In this document: in pieces, positions 35,296 through 43,398 of the stretch | Layout: each line of letters starts with the position of its first letter | Numbering within the stretch: the stretch's first letter is position 1 | Source of the DNA: Demequina silvatica | GTDB taxonomy: Bacteria > Actinomycetota > Actinomycetes > Actinomycetales > Demequinaceae | Assembly (NCBI RefSeq): GCF_000971215.1 | Contig: NZ_BBMA01000005.1 | Location: 1 to 64,000, forward strand | Length of the DNA stretch: 64,000 nucleotides | Direction of reading: 5' to 3' | The notes under the pieces: model-generated | Database searches by the model: none | Told to the model about the DNA's origin: nothing | The model's input: only the letters and a program-made list of their open reading frames with translations | Made by a program: the position numbers and the translations under genes

Positions 35296-35940
35296 TCAGC
35301 CGGTCCGTAGGTCCGCGGCGACCACCTGCGCGAGCCACGCGCGCACCCGACGCGGGAGGTCCACAGCGTCGGGGTCGAGCAACCACTGCACCTGGAGCCC
35401 TTCGATGAGGGCGATGAGGTCGGAGGAGAGCCCGTCGAGATCGACGCCGGGACGGAGGAGACCGCGGGACGCCGCCTCCGCGAGCGCGTCGTCGATGTCG
35501 CGGCGGAGCCACCGGTAGCGGTCCGCGAAGTAGCCATGCGCGGGGTGCTCCGCGTCGGCCGCCTCGGTGGACAGGGTCGCGAACAGCGCGATGAGCTCGC
35601 GCTGGGTGACGTTGTGCTCGAGCACGCGCATCAGTCGCGTGAGGTAGTCGATGCCATCCTTACGGGCGTCGCAGCCGGCGAAGAACAGCTCCCCGTTGAC
35701 GCGGTCCCGCTCCTCCAGGACCGCGGCGAGCAGCGCCTCCTTGGTGGGGAAATGGTGCTGCAGTCCCGCACGCGAGACGCCGCAGGCGGCGGCGATCTGC
35801 ACCATCGAGGCGCCCCGGTAGCCGCCCGCGGAGAACGCGGCGAACGCCTCGCGCAGGATCTGCGCGCGGCGGCGGTCGCCCTTGGCGTAGGCGCGCTGGC
35901 GTGCGGCGATGGGGCCCTCGTCCTCGTGCACCGTGGTCAT
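35296..35940 (-). CDS. TetR family transcriptional regulator
   Basis: 214-aa TetR regulator: helix-turn-helix at about residues 35-65 (MVQIAAACGVSRAGLQHHFPTKEALLAAVL), then the ligand domain with a C-terminal conserved helix (LSSDLIALIEGLQVQWLLDP). Its ATG overlaps the stop of the MATE gene by 4 bp, so it is the last gene of a kinase-MATE-tetR unit and probably controls that unit. Confidence 0.9.
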   Translation of the reverse strand: MTTVHEDEGPIAARQRAYAKGDRRRAQILREAFAAFSAGGYRGASMVQIAAACGVSRAGLQHHFPTKEALLAAVLEERDRVNGELFFAGCDARKDGIDYLTRLMRVLEHNVTQRELIALFATLSTEAADAEHPAHGYFADRYRWLRRDIDDALAEAASRGLLRPGVDLDGLSSDLIALIEGLQVQWLLDPDAVDLPRRVRAWLAQVVAADLRTG

Positions 35941-37283
35941 GCGGCCACCCCGCGCAGGCCGCGGGACCGCCGCAGCAGGACGATCGCCGCGGCGGCGGAC
36001 AGCAGCTCGCCGAGCGGCAGGGCGATCCAGATCCCGGTGGGGCCCAGCGTGGACAGGCCGATCACCAGCGGCAGCTTGATCGCGACCACGGTGCCGACGG
36101 ACAGCGCGTAGGACGGCCGCGCGTCTCCCACCGCCTGGAACAGGCCGGAGACCAGCGGCGCGACACCCGAGAATGCGAACCCGATCGCGATGATACGCAG
36201 CGCCGTCACCGCGGTGTCGCGCGCCTCCCCGGCGTCGAGGAAGAGCGCCGCGAGCGGCTGCGCGGCGAGAGCCACGGCGAGTCCGGCCACCGCGCCGTAG
36301 ATCACCGTCGCGCGGGTGGACAGGGTGGCCGCGCGCGCCGCCCTCGACCACAGGCCGGCACCGGCGGAGAAGCTGACCGCGGGCTGGGTGCCCTGGGTGA
36401 TGCCGATCTGGGGCATGGTGACGAACGTCTGCAGCCGGGCGCAGACCGCGAACGCGGCCAGGGCGGCGGCGCCCGCGGCGGCGAGCGAGGAGTTGACCAC
36501 GGCCACGACCGCGGTGGCCCCGACGCCTGCGAGGAAGGACGGCGCGCCGACGCCGATCATGGCCCGCAGGGTGCTCCTGTGGGGGCGCAGGTCCGCCGCG
36601 GCGATCCGGTACGGACGTTCGCGCTGACCGAAGAAGAACCACAGCGCCAGGGCCGCCGATACCGCCTGGCCGCCCACAGTGCCCAGCGCCGCCCCGGTGA
36701 CCCCGAGGTCGAGCCCCAGGATCAGCAGCGGGTCGAGCACGATCTGCACCACCACCGCCGTCACCCAGATCAGCGTCGAGAACCCGAGCCGCCCCTCCGC
36801 GCGCACGATCGCGGAGAACCCCGTGGAGACCAGAGCTCCGGCGAGGATCACCGCCGCGTACGGGCGCGCGTACGGAAGCGTCGCATCCGTCGCGCCGAGC
36901 ATCCGCAGGAGCGGATCGAGGAACGTCAGGCCGAGCACCGCCGTGACTCCCGCGACCGCCCAGAACAGGGCGAGCGCGTTGCCCGTGGCGCGCGCCGCAT
37001 CGTCCGGCCGCCCCGACCCCAGCGCGCGGGAGACCAGCGAGGCCGCGCCCACCCCCACCGTGGTCGAGACGGCACCCACCAGCAGGAGGAGCGGCGTCGC
37101 CAGCGTCACCGCGGCGAGCGCCGTCTCCCCCACCATGCGGGACACGAACCATGCGTTCGTGAGCGCGTAGACGCCGTAGATGCCCACCGACGCCGTGGTG
37201 TTCGCGCAGGACCACCACAGCAGGCGCCCGAGGGGGCGCGTGCCGAGCTCCTCCGCTCGGGTGCCGGTGGGCAGCGACGCCAC
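35937..37283 (-). CDS. MATE family efflux transporter
   Basis: 448-aa antiporter with about 12 TMs in two related halves (NAWFVSRMVGETALAAVTLATPLLLLVG in the first; LAAFAVCARLQTFVTMPQIGITQGTQPAVSFSAG in the second). Probably Na+- or H+-driven export of cationic drugs. It starts with GTG one base after the upstream phosphotransferase stop and overlaps the tetR start. The combination with an antibiotic-kinase-like protein suggests a small-molecule resistance unit, which is an inference. Confidence 0.88.
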   Translation of the reverse strand: MASLPTGTRAEELGTRPLGRLLWWSCANTTASVGIYGVYALTNAWFVSRMVGETALAAVTLATPLLLLVGAVSTTVGVGAASLVSRALGSGRPDDAARATGNALALFWAVAGVTAVLGLTFLDPLLRMLGATDATLPYARPYAAVILAGALVSTGFSAIVRAEGRLGFSTLIWVTAVVVQIVLDPLLILGLDLGVTGAALGTVGGQAVSAALALWFFFGQRERPYRIAAADLRPHRSTLRAMIGVGAPSFLAGVGATAVVAVVNSSLAAAGAAALAAFAVCARLQTFVTMPQIGITQGTQPAVSFSAGAGLWSRAARAATLSTRATVIYGAVAGLAVALAAQPLAALFLDAGEARDTAVTALRIIAIGFAFSGVAPLVSGLFQAVGDARPSYALSVGTVVAIKLPLVIGLSTLGPTGIWIALPLGELLSAAAAIVLLRRSRGLRGVAA

Positions 37284-37284
37284 G

Positions 37285-38277
37285 TCAGACCCGCACGTGC
37301 CCGAGCGCCGCCATGACCCGGTCCAGCTCGGCGCGGCCGAAGTCGTACACCTGGGTGTCGGTGTGGCCGCGGTACCTGGTCTCGACCGTCATGATGACGG
37401 CGAGGTAGAGCGAGTAGAGGCGGCGGCGCGTGCGCTGCGCGGGCGTGAGCTCGCCGAGCCCGAAGCCGGCCATGAAGTCGGTCGGGTCGTCGAAGCCGGC
37501 GAGGTCCAGTCCGGTGAGGCCGGCCTCCATGAGCGGGTCGCCGTAGAGGGCGCGCTCGTGGTCGAGGATCGCGACGATCCGTCCGTCGCGGATCATCGAG
37601 TTCTTGGTCCACAGGTCGACCTCGATGAGGCGCGGCTCGGTGACCTCGTCGAGCGCGTCCGCGTGGGCGGCCAGCACCTTGCGGATGACGTCGGGATCCC
37701 AGCCGAGGTCGATCTCTACCGCCTCGCCGTCGCGCAGCGTGGCCTCGAAGGCGTCGGTGAAGGCCTCGCGCCACGTCGCGAAGCCGGGCCCCTCGAGAGG
37801 GCCGAAGTGGGGACCCACCACGGTGTTGATCTCGCGGTTCAGCGCGCCGAGCTCGCGGTTGCCCGCCGCGATGGTCGCGGCGTCGAGGCGGCCGTCCGCT
37901 GCGGCGAAACCGAAATTGTCCGCGTCCACGAACTCCATGAAGAACAGGTCCGCGTCCACGACCTCATGCGTGAGGTCGACATGGTCGATGCGCGGGACGG
38001 GCACGCTCGTGTGCGCGGCGACCAGCCGCATCGCCGCGAGCTCGTTGCGCATCATGCCGTGCTCGCGCGTGAGGACTGCGACGTCCGCGGGCGGCGCGAT
38101 CTTGAGCACGGCCTCGCGGCCGCTCGTGAGGCGGATGCGGTAAGCGACGTTGAACCAGCCCTCGGTGATCTCGGTCGCGAAGTCGTCGCCGTCGGGGACC
38201 TCGTCGGCGCCGTACGCGCGCGCGATGAGCGCCTTGAGGGTCTCCGTGGACTGGCGGTTCTTGGTGAGGCTCTCCAT
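37285..38277 (-). CDS. Phosphotransferase (APH/choline kinase-like fold)
   Basis: 330-aa kinase-like protein. N-lobe: GWFNVAYRIRLTSGREAVLKIAP (nucleotide loop and Lys). C-lobe: LIEVDLWTKNSMI, in which Asp and Asn of the Brenner motif are kept but the usual His is Glu, and ILDHERALYGDP as the metal-binding DxE-type motif. FMEFVDADNFG forms the hinge region. It could phosphorylate an antibiotic or a small alcohol; the substrate cannot be assigned. It starts the unit with MATE and TetR; an exact dispersed-motif copy lies 31 bp upstream of the start. Confidence 0.8.
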   Translation of the reverse strand: MESLTKNRQSTETLKALIARAYGADEVPDGDDFATEITEGWFNVAYRIRLTSGREAVLKIAPPADVAVLTREHGMMRNELAAMRLVAAHTSVPVPRIDHVDLTHEVVDADLFFMEFVDADNFGFAAADGRLDAATIAAGNRELGALNREINTVVGPHFGPLEGPGFATWREAFTDAFEATLRDGEAVEIDLGWDPDVIRKVLAAHADALDEVTEPRLIEVDLWTKNSMIRDGRIVAILDHERALYGDPLMEAGLTGLDLAGFDDPTDFMAGFGLGELTPAQRTRRRLYSLYLAVIMTVETRYRGHTDTQVYDFGRAELDRVMAALGHVRV

Positions 38278-38347
38278 CGAGTCTCGCCCCTTTCATGCGG
38301 GTGTGTCGGGACGATGCGGCGGTGCACCGATCGCGCCAGCGTACAGC

Positions 38348-38369
38348 AAACCGGCAGGGGTGCCGGTTT
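38348..38369 (-). terminator. Hairpin between the 38388 gene and the phosphotransferase
   Basis: Perfect 9-bp stem AAACCGGCA / TGCCGGTTT with a GGGG loop and flanking A/T runs, 19 bp beyond the stop of the small 38388 gene (minus strand). Confidence 0.75.
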
Positions 38370-38387
38370 TACGTCGCCCTGCAGCCG

Positions 38388-38612
38388 TCAGGGCGCGGCG
38401 CAGCCCTCGCCGTCGGCGAGCGAGGGGACGCCGATCGCGATGAGCCCCCGCGCCAGCAGGGTGCAGTCCTCGTCCTCGCCGACGCTCGCGGCGGCGGCGC
38501 CCGCGAGCCCCGCGGCGAGGGCGATCCCGGCGGCCGCGACGGCGGCGACGCGGCCGCGCGTGTCCCATTCGGTGCGGCGTCGGGTCCCTGCGGACGGGCG
38601 TGAGGATCGCAT
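38388..38612 (-). CDS. Small hypothetical exported or membrane protein
   Basis: 74-aa ORF: a basic N-terminus, one hydrophobic stretch (VAAVAAAGIALAAGLAGAAAAS) and a short C-terminal part with two cysteines (DEDCTLLARGLIAIG..DGEGCAAP). It is followed by a good terminator, which supports transcription. No family recognised. No strong ribosome site at this ATG. Confidence 0.5.
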   Translation of the reverse strand: MRSSRPSAGTRRRTEWDTRGRVAAVAAAGIALAAGLAGAAAASVGEDEDCTLLARGLIAIGVPSLADGEGCAAP

Positions 38613-38725
38613 GGGTCGACTCTTCCGCGCACTCGCGTGCGCGCGCATCACCCGGGAGGATGGGATCGCCCTCCCCCGTATGCGGTACTCCCCTGAGGGC
38701 GGACCTCAGGGTGTGGCCGCTGCTC

Positions 38726-40885
38726 CTAGTGCAGGCCCTCCGCCTCGAGCGCGTCCGTCAGCAGTGCGACCAGGGCGTCGAGCTGCACATCGGCGGAGGA
38801 CTCCCCCTCCTCGATCGCGACGCCGTCGAGCGCCTGCGCCGCGAGTCCGGACTTGCTGTCGATGAGCTCCGCGATCTTCGCGTCGATGGTCTGCGCGGCG
38901 ATGATGCGCCACGCGGTGACCGGCTCGGACTGGCCGATGCGGTGGATGCGGTCGATCGCCTGCGTCTGCTCGGCGTCCGTCCAGGACAGCTCCGCGAGGA
39001 TGAGGTTGGACGCGACCTGGAGGTTGAGCCCGACGCCGGCGGCCATGAGCGAGCACACCACCACCTGGACCTCGGGGTCCTCGGTGAAGGCCTTGATGTT
39101 CTGGGCGCGCGCCTTGGCGGTCTGGTCGCCGCGGATGGAGGCGTAGCGGATGCCGCGGTCGGCGAAGATCTGCTCGGCCTGGTCCATCACGTCGACGTGC
39201 TTCGCGAAGAACACGACCTTGCCCACGTTGCGCGCGAGCTGGACCGCGTAGTCCGCGGCGAGCCCGGCCTTCGCCTGGCCGATCTTGCGGACCATCTCGA
39301 ACACGTTCTCGCCCTTGCGCTTCGAGCTCGAGTCCTTGAGCTCCGCGGCGGCGATGCGCCGGGCGAGATCGAGGTCGATCCCGTCCTCCGGGCTCGCCTC
39401 GCGGCCGGCGGTCGCGCGGCGGTAGCTCTCGACCATGCGGGCGGCGAGCGCCGTCTCGGCGGCGCGGATCGACCGCCCGAGCGGGCCGTCGAGCTCGACC
39501 GGGAGGTCCGCGACCCGACGTGCGGGGATGTCCGCGGCGACGTCGACCTTGCGCCGTCGCACGATCCCCTGGTCCACCACCGCGGTGCGGGCGGCCGCGT
39601 ACCAGCCGCCGTCCGTGGGGATGAGGCCGGTGTCCTCGAGCGCGGTCATGAGTCCGCCGAGCGGCTTGTCGTCGTCGATCCAGCCCAGGAACTGCCAGAT
39701 CGCGCGGAAGTCCTCGATGTCGTTGATGAGCGGCGTTCCCGTGAGGGCCATGAGCAGCGGCCGGGCCGTGCGCTGGCGGATCCGCTCCGAGAGGGCGAGC
39801 ACATGCTGCGAGCGCTGCGAGCCCTTGTTCTTGATGAAGTGGGCCTCGTCGAGCACCATGCCCTTGAAGCCCAGGTCGCCGAACCAGCCGACGTGCCTGT
39901 CGAGGATGTCGTAGTTGACGATGACGACGTCGGCGAAGGCGTCGACCTGGTCACCGTCGCCGTGGACCACGGTCGCGCGACGATGCGGGGTCCACAGCTC
40001 GACCTCGTGCGCCCAGTTCGTCTTGACGACGTTGGGCACCACCACGAGCAGCGGGTACGCGTCGGCGGCCTGCGCGGCGATGAGCGCCTGGGCCGTCTTG
40101 CCAAGGCCCGGCTCGTCCGCCAGCAGGAAGGTGCGGTGGCCGCGCGCGGCCGCGGTGACCAGTTGCGCCTGGTGCGGCATGAGCTCGCGACCCAGCGGAA
40201 CGCGGGTCGCGGTTGCGGTGAGGGCGGTCGGCTCCGGCAGGTCCATGCAGGCGCGCGCGCCGGGCGCGTCGCGCTCGAAAGAGCGGAACAGCGTGTCGAG
40301 CAGCTCCCAGCTCGCGAGGCGTCGTGGCGCGGCGGCGCGGCGCTCCTGCGCGACCCCGAAGTCGGGGGCGAGGAAGGGGTTCGCGAGCCGGTGGGCGATC
40401 GCGGACTGCGGCACCACGCGCTTGTCGGACTCGGGCGCGACCGCCACGGGGGCGGGCGGCTCCGGCTCGTCAGGGACGTCGCGACCGGCGGATCGGAGCA
40501 CGGTCGCCTTGTAGGTCCGTGCGGACTCGGACACGCGTGCGTCGTCCGCCAGGAGCGCGAGCAAGGAGGTGTCGCGCGCCGCGATCTTCGCGAGGATGGT
40601 CGCGAGACCGTCGAGCCGCTTGAGCTCCTCCTCGCGCTTGGCGAGGGACAGGTCGGGGTCGGACTTCACGCGGGCCCGCTCCTCGCGTACCAGCAGGGCC
40701 ACCACCTGGTACTTGGTGCGCACCGAGGTGCGCGTGGGAGGACGCTGGACCACGCGGTCCACGTCGCGGGCGATGGCCGCAAGCAGGGGGATCAGGCCCT
40801 CCTCGGTGGGCCGTGACGCACGCCGACGCTGGGTACCGCCGGTGGTGCGCGTGCGACCCGATCGCCGCTGCCCTGCTCCTGCCAC
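38726..40885 (-). CDS. SNF2-family DEAD/DEAH helicase
   Basis: 719-aa ATP-dependent DNA translocase. The N-terminal basic region (1 to about 215) is of unknown function. Helicase lobe 1 has Walker A DEPGLGKT (257-264), the motif II box LDEAHFIKN and motif III LTGTPL. Lobe 2 has VVFFAKHVDVMDQAEQIF, the CSLMAAGVGLNLQVASNLILAE region and motif VI QAIDRIHRIGQ. The GTG start follows GAGGAGGAG. Such single-polypeptide SNF2 proteins remodel DNA-protein complexes, but no partner (methylase, nuclease) is adjacent. Confidence 0.9.
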   Translation of the reverse strand: MAGAGQRRSGRTRTTGGTQRRRASRPTEEGLIPLLAAIARDVDRVVQRPPTRTSVRTKYQVVALLVREERARVKSDPDLSLAKREEELKRLDGLATILAKIAARDTSLLALLADDARVSESARTYKATVLRSAGRDVPDEPEPPAPVAVAPESDKRVVPQSAIAHRLANPFLAPDFGVAQERRAAAPRRLASWELLDTLFRSFERDAPGARACMDLPEPTALTATATRVPLGRELMPHQAQLVTAAARGHRTFLLADEPGLGKTAQALIAAQAADAYPLLVVVPNVVKTNWAHEVELWTPHRRATVVHGDGDQVDAFADVVIVNYDILDRHVGWFGDLGFKGMVLDEAHFIKNKGSQRSQHVLALSERIRQRTARPLLMALTGTPLINDIEDFRAIWQFLGWIDDDKPLGGLMTALEDTGLIPTDGGWYAAARTAVVDQGIVRRRKVDVAADIPARRVADLPVELDGPLGRSIRAAETALAARMVESYRRATAGREASPEDGIDLDLARRIAAAELKDSSSKRKGENVFEMVRKIGQAKAGLAADYAVQLARNVGKVVFFAKHVDVMDQAEQIFADRGIRYASIRGDQTAKARAQNIKAFTEDPEVQVVVCSLMAAGVGLNLQVASNLILAELSWTDAEQTQAIDRIHRIGQSEPVTAWRIIAAQTIDAKIAELIDSKSGLAAQALDGVAIEEGESSADVQLDALVALLTDALEAEGLH

Positions 40886-41133
40886 TACGCCTCCTCCTCG
40901 GTTCGCGACGCATGCGCGGCGCGATGTCCCGCCCTGGAACGGCCGCGAGAACGCGGGTCCCGGTCCTCGGTGTCCTCGCGCGGACCGCGGGCCGTTCAGA
41001 TGGGCCGGCGGCGCGTCGGGCGGTGCCGATGCCGAGGTGGGCGGGGTGCGACGCGCCGTGGCGCGATCGCTGGTGCGCCTGCATTATACGGCGGATCGCC
41101 CGTTCAGGGCGAGCAGGCGCGCGGTGCGGGCTG
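40886..41133. other. Intergenic region upstream of the SNF2 gene
   Basis: 248 bp without a gene. A perfect TATAAT hexamer on the minus strand (41088 to 41083) stands out in GC-rich DNA and could be a -10 box about 200 bp upstream of the helicase start; no matching -35 at proper spacing is evident. Confidence 0.35.
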
Positions 41134-41976
41134 TCAGCGGGCTGACATCTCCTCGGCGCCGACCACCTTCAACAGTTCGAGCCGTTCCCGGCTCACCTCG
41201 CTGTCTCGGGCCGTGAACCACAGCAGGTGCTGCGAACCGTCCGCCGTGTAGAGGTTGTGGCAGAGCAGGTCGATCGCGCCGATGGTCGGGTGCACGAACA
41301 CCTTTGCGTCCACGCGCCGCAGGCGTACCGCCCTCTCCTCCCACAGGCGCGCGAAGTCCTCGGACGCCTCCGTGCATCGGGCCACCAGGTCCGCGAGGCG
41401 CTCGTCGTCGGGCGCGCGCCGCGCCGCCGCCATGCGCAGGTCCGCGACCAGCGATTCGGCCAGACGCGCGTGGTCCTCCGCGGGATGCGCGGCACGCTGC
41501 TGTGGATCGGTGAACCACCGGTAGACCTGGCTCGATCGCGGCCACGGCAGCCCCTGACGCTCGCCGAGCAGCGCACGTGCCAGGTGGTTCGCGGCGAGCG
41601 TCTCCGCCAGGTCCGAGACGATCAACGCGGGAGTGTCGTCGAGGCGGTCGAGCAGCGCGAGCATCGCGGGATCGACGTGGTGATCGGTCGCGCGCGTCGG
41701 CACGGGACGCCCCGCGAGGCGGTAGAGGTGGTCGCGCTCGTCGCCCGTGAGCCGCAGCGCACGCGCGAGCGCGCCGAGCATCTGCGGAGATGGCTGGACC
41801 TTCGACCCCTGCTCGAGCTCCGTGTAGTACTCCACCGATGCGCCGGCGAGCAGGGCGACCTCGTCGCGGCGCAGTCCGGGGACGCGGCGCCGGGGCCCGG
41901 GCACGATCCCGACCTCGCCGGGCGTGATGCGGTCGCGGCGGGAGCGCAGGAAGGCGCCGAGCTCGGGGAGATCCAT
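41134..41976 (-). CDS. XRE family regulator with MmyB-like ligand domain (copy 2)
   Basis: 280-aa protein of the same family as the genes at 20467 and 47662. Helix-turn-helix: ELGAFLRSRRDRITPGEVGI..RRRVPGLRRDEVALLAGASVEYYTELEQG; C-terminal domain with LAANHLARALLG, QVYRWFTDPQQR and AKVFVHPTIGAIDLLCHNLYTADGSQHLLWFTA. It is divergent from an SDR gene with 123 bp between them, the common arrangement in which the regulator represses its oxidoreductase neighbour. Confidence 0.88.
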   Translation of the reverse strand: MDLPELGAFLRSRRDRITPGEVGIVPGPRRRVPGLRRDEVALLAGASVEYYTELEQGSKVQPSPQMLGALARALRLTGDERDHLYRLAGRPVPTRATDHHVDPAMLALLDRLDDTPALIVSDLAETLAANHLARALLGERQGLPWPRSSQVYRWFTDPQQRAAHPAEDHARLAESLVADLRMAAARRAPDDERLADLVARCTEASEDFARLWEERAVRLRRVDAKVFVHPTIGAIDLLCHNLYTADGSQHLLWFTARDSEVSRERLELLKVVGAEEMSAR

Positions 41977-42099
41977 CCGCCCAGTATGTGCCGCCCGGCG
42001 CGACGGAAGGTAGGGGCGCCGACCCCAGGGTGAGCGCCCTCTTCTCGGGCCGTCGACCTCACCGCACGCTGGTTCCGCAACCCCCTGAAGGAGAACTTG

Positions 42100-42882
42100 A
42101 TGAACGACGCCACCCGCACGCCCCTCGCCCTCGTCACGGGCGCCAACCGCGGCATCGGCCGCGCGACCGCCGAGGAGCTGGCCCGCCGAGGGCACGACCT
42201 GATCGTGACGTACCGCAGCCACGCGGAGGAGGCCGCCGAGACCGTCACCGCCGTCGAGGCGGCGGGGCGACGCGCCGTCGCACTCCCCCTCGACATGGCG
42301 GACCCCACGGACATCACCCGCCTCGTGAGCGAGCTGCCCGACGTCCTCGAGCGCACCTTCGGCACCACCACGCTCGACACGCTCGTGAACAACGCCGGCT
42401 TCGGCGCGGACACCCGCCTCGGCCGGACCACCGCGGAGGTCCTCGACGGCCTCTACGCCACCCACATCCGCGGGGTCTACCTGCTCACGCAGGCGCTCGC
42501 GGCACCCGCGGACGGCTCGCCGCTGCTGGCGGACGGAGGCAGCATCGTCAACCTCGGCACAGGCCTCACGCGGTTCGTGCACGTCGGGCGCGACGCGTAC
42601 GCCGCGATGAAGGGCGCGGTCGGCGTCCTTACCGGCTACTGGGCGCAGGAGCTCGGGCCGCGGGGCATCCGCGTCAACACGGTCGCACCCGGGCCCGTCG
42701 AGACGCAGTTCTCGGGATGGGTGGGCGACGAGACCGTGCGCAAGGTGTTCGCCGACGGCTCCGCGCTCGGGCGCTCGGCCGTGGCGACCGACATCGCCGG
42801 CGTGATCGCGTCGCTCGTCGAGCCGGATTCCGCGTGGGTCACGGCTCAGCGCATCGAGGCGTCGGGCGGCTACCGGCTCTGA
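42100..42882 (+). CDS. Short-chain dehydrogenase/reductase
   Basis: 260-aa classical SDR: cofactor motif VTGANRGIGRAT (about 10-21), NNAG, catalytic Ser in GSIVNLGTG region, and Tyr/Lys in YAAMK (about 166-170). It ends with a typical SGGYRL. GAAGGAGAA precedes the start; the ATG at 42100 is preferred over an adjacent TTG. It pairs with the divergent MmyB-like regulator. Substrate unknown. Confidence 0.9.
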   Translation: MNDATRTPLALVTGANRGIGRATAEELARRGHDLIVTYRSHAEEAAETVTAVEAAGRRAVALPLDMADPTDITRLVSELPDVLERTFGTTTLDTLVNNAGFGADTRLGRTTAEVLDGLYATHIRGVYLLTQALAAPADGSPLLADGGSIVNLGTGLTRFVHVGRDAYAAMKGAVGVLTGYWAQELGPRGIRVNTVAPGPVETQFSGWVGDETVRKVFADGSALGRSAVATDIAGVIASLVEPDSAWVTAQRIEASGGYRL

Positions 42883-42890
42883 GGACGCTC

Positions 42891-42920
42891 CGCTGGCCCG
42901 CGCTCCCGCGCGGGCCAGCG
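42891..42920. terminator. Terminator between the SDR gene and rnpB
   Basis: Perfect 12-bp stem CGCTGGCCCGCG / CGCGGGCCAGCG with a 6-base loop, between the convergent SDR gene and rnpB; it can end both transcripts. Confidence 0.8.
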
Positions 42921-42922
42921 AG

Positions 42923-43307
42923 TGCGGATGAGCTGGCCGATACGCCGGGTTCTGTCACTCCGCCCTGTTACCAGGACGGAGGGGCGACCATCCATCTAGG
43001 CCCTGGATTGCTCCAGGGCTCAAGCAACCTACCCGCATGCTCGGGCGAGCAGCCCTCGAACGCATGCTGTCTGGTCTTGCTCCGGGTGGGGTTTACCTTG
43101 CCGCTCCTGTCACCAGTCGCGCGGTGAGCTCTTACCTCACCCTTTCACCCTTACCCCGCTCCCGAGGGAGTGGGGCGGTCTGCTCTCTGTGGCACTGTCC
43201 CGCGGGTCACCCCGGGTGGCCGTTAGCCATCACCCTGCTCTACGGAGCCCGGACGTTCCTCGGGACCCCCGAGGGGATCACGCGGTCGCCTGGCCAGCTC
43301 ATCCGCA
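42923..43307 (-). ncRNA. rnpB: RNase P RNA (class A)
   Basis: About 385-nt RNA on the minus strand. The ends pair perfectly over 16 bp to form P1 (TGCGGATGAGCTGGCC at the 5' end with its complement at the 3' end). Conserved core sequences follow in order: GAGGAACGTCCGGGCTCC, GGGTGATGGCTAACGGCCACC, GGTGACCCGCGGGACAGTGCC, GTAAGGGTGAAAGGGTG, GGTAAACCCCACCCGGAGCA, GACCAGACAG and AGATGGATGGTCGCC. RNase P RNA matures tRNA 5' ends. A -10 like TATCCT lies 6 bp before the 5' end. Exact termini may shift by a few bases. Confidence 0.95.
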
Positions 43308-43312
43308 CCGCA

Positions 43313-43318
43313 AGGATA
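43313..43318 (-). promoter_or_regulatory. Putative -10 box of rnpB
   Basis: TATCCT on the minus strand, ending 6 bp before the rnpB 5' end. An exact dispersed motif (43338-43348) covers the position where a -35 element would be expected. Confidence 0.5.
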
Positions 43319-43398
43319 CCGGGGCGGACGCGTCGGACGCATCGTCCCTCGTCGCCCGTGCGCGAGGATGGAGCCCGGACCCGACCGGAGGAGCAGCC

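Noticed and set aside
41083..41088. TATAAT as a confident promoter for the SNF2 gene
   Set aside because: No -35 element at normal spacing and the distance to the start is about 200 bp; kept only as a note.
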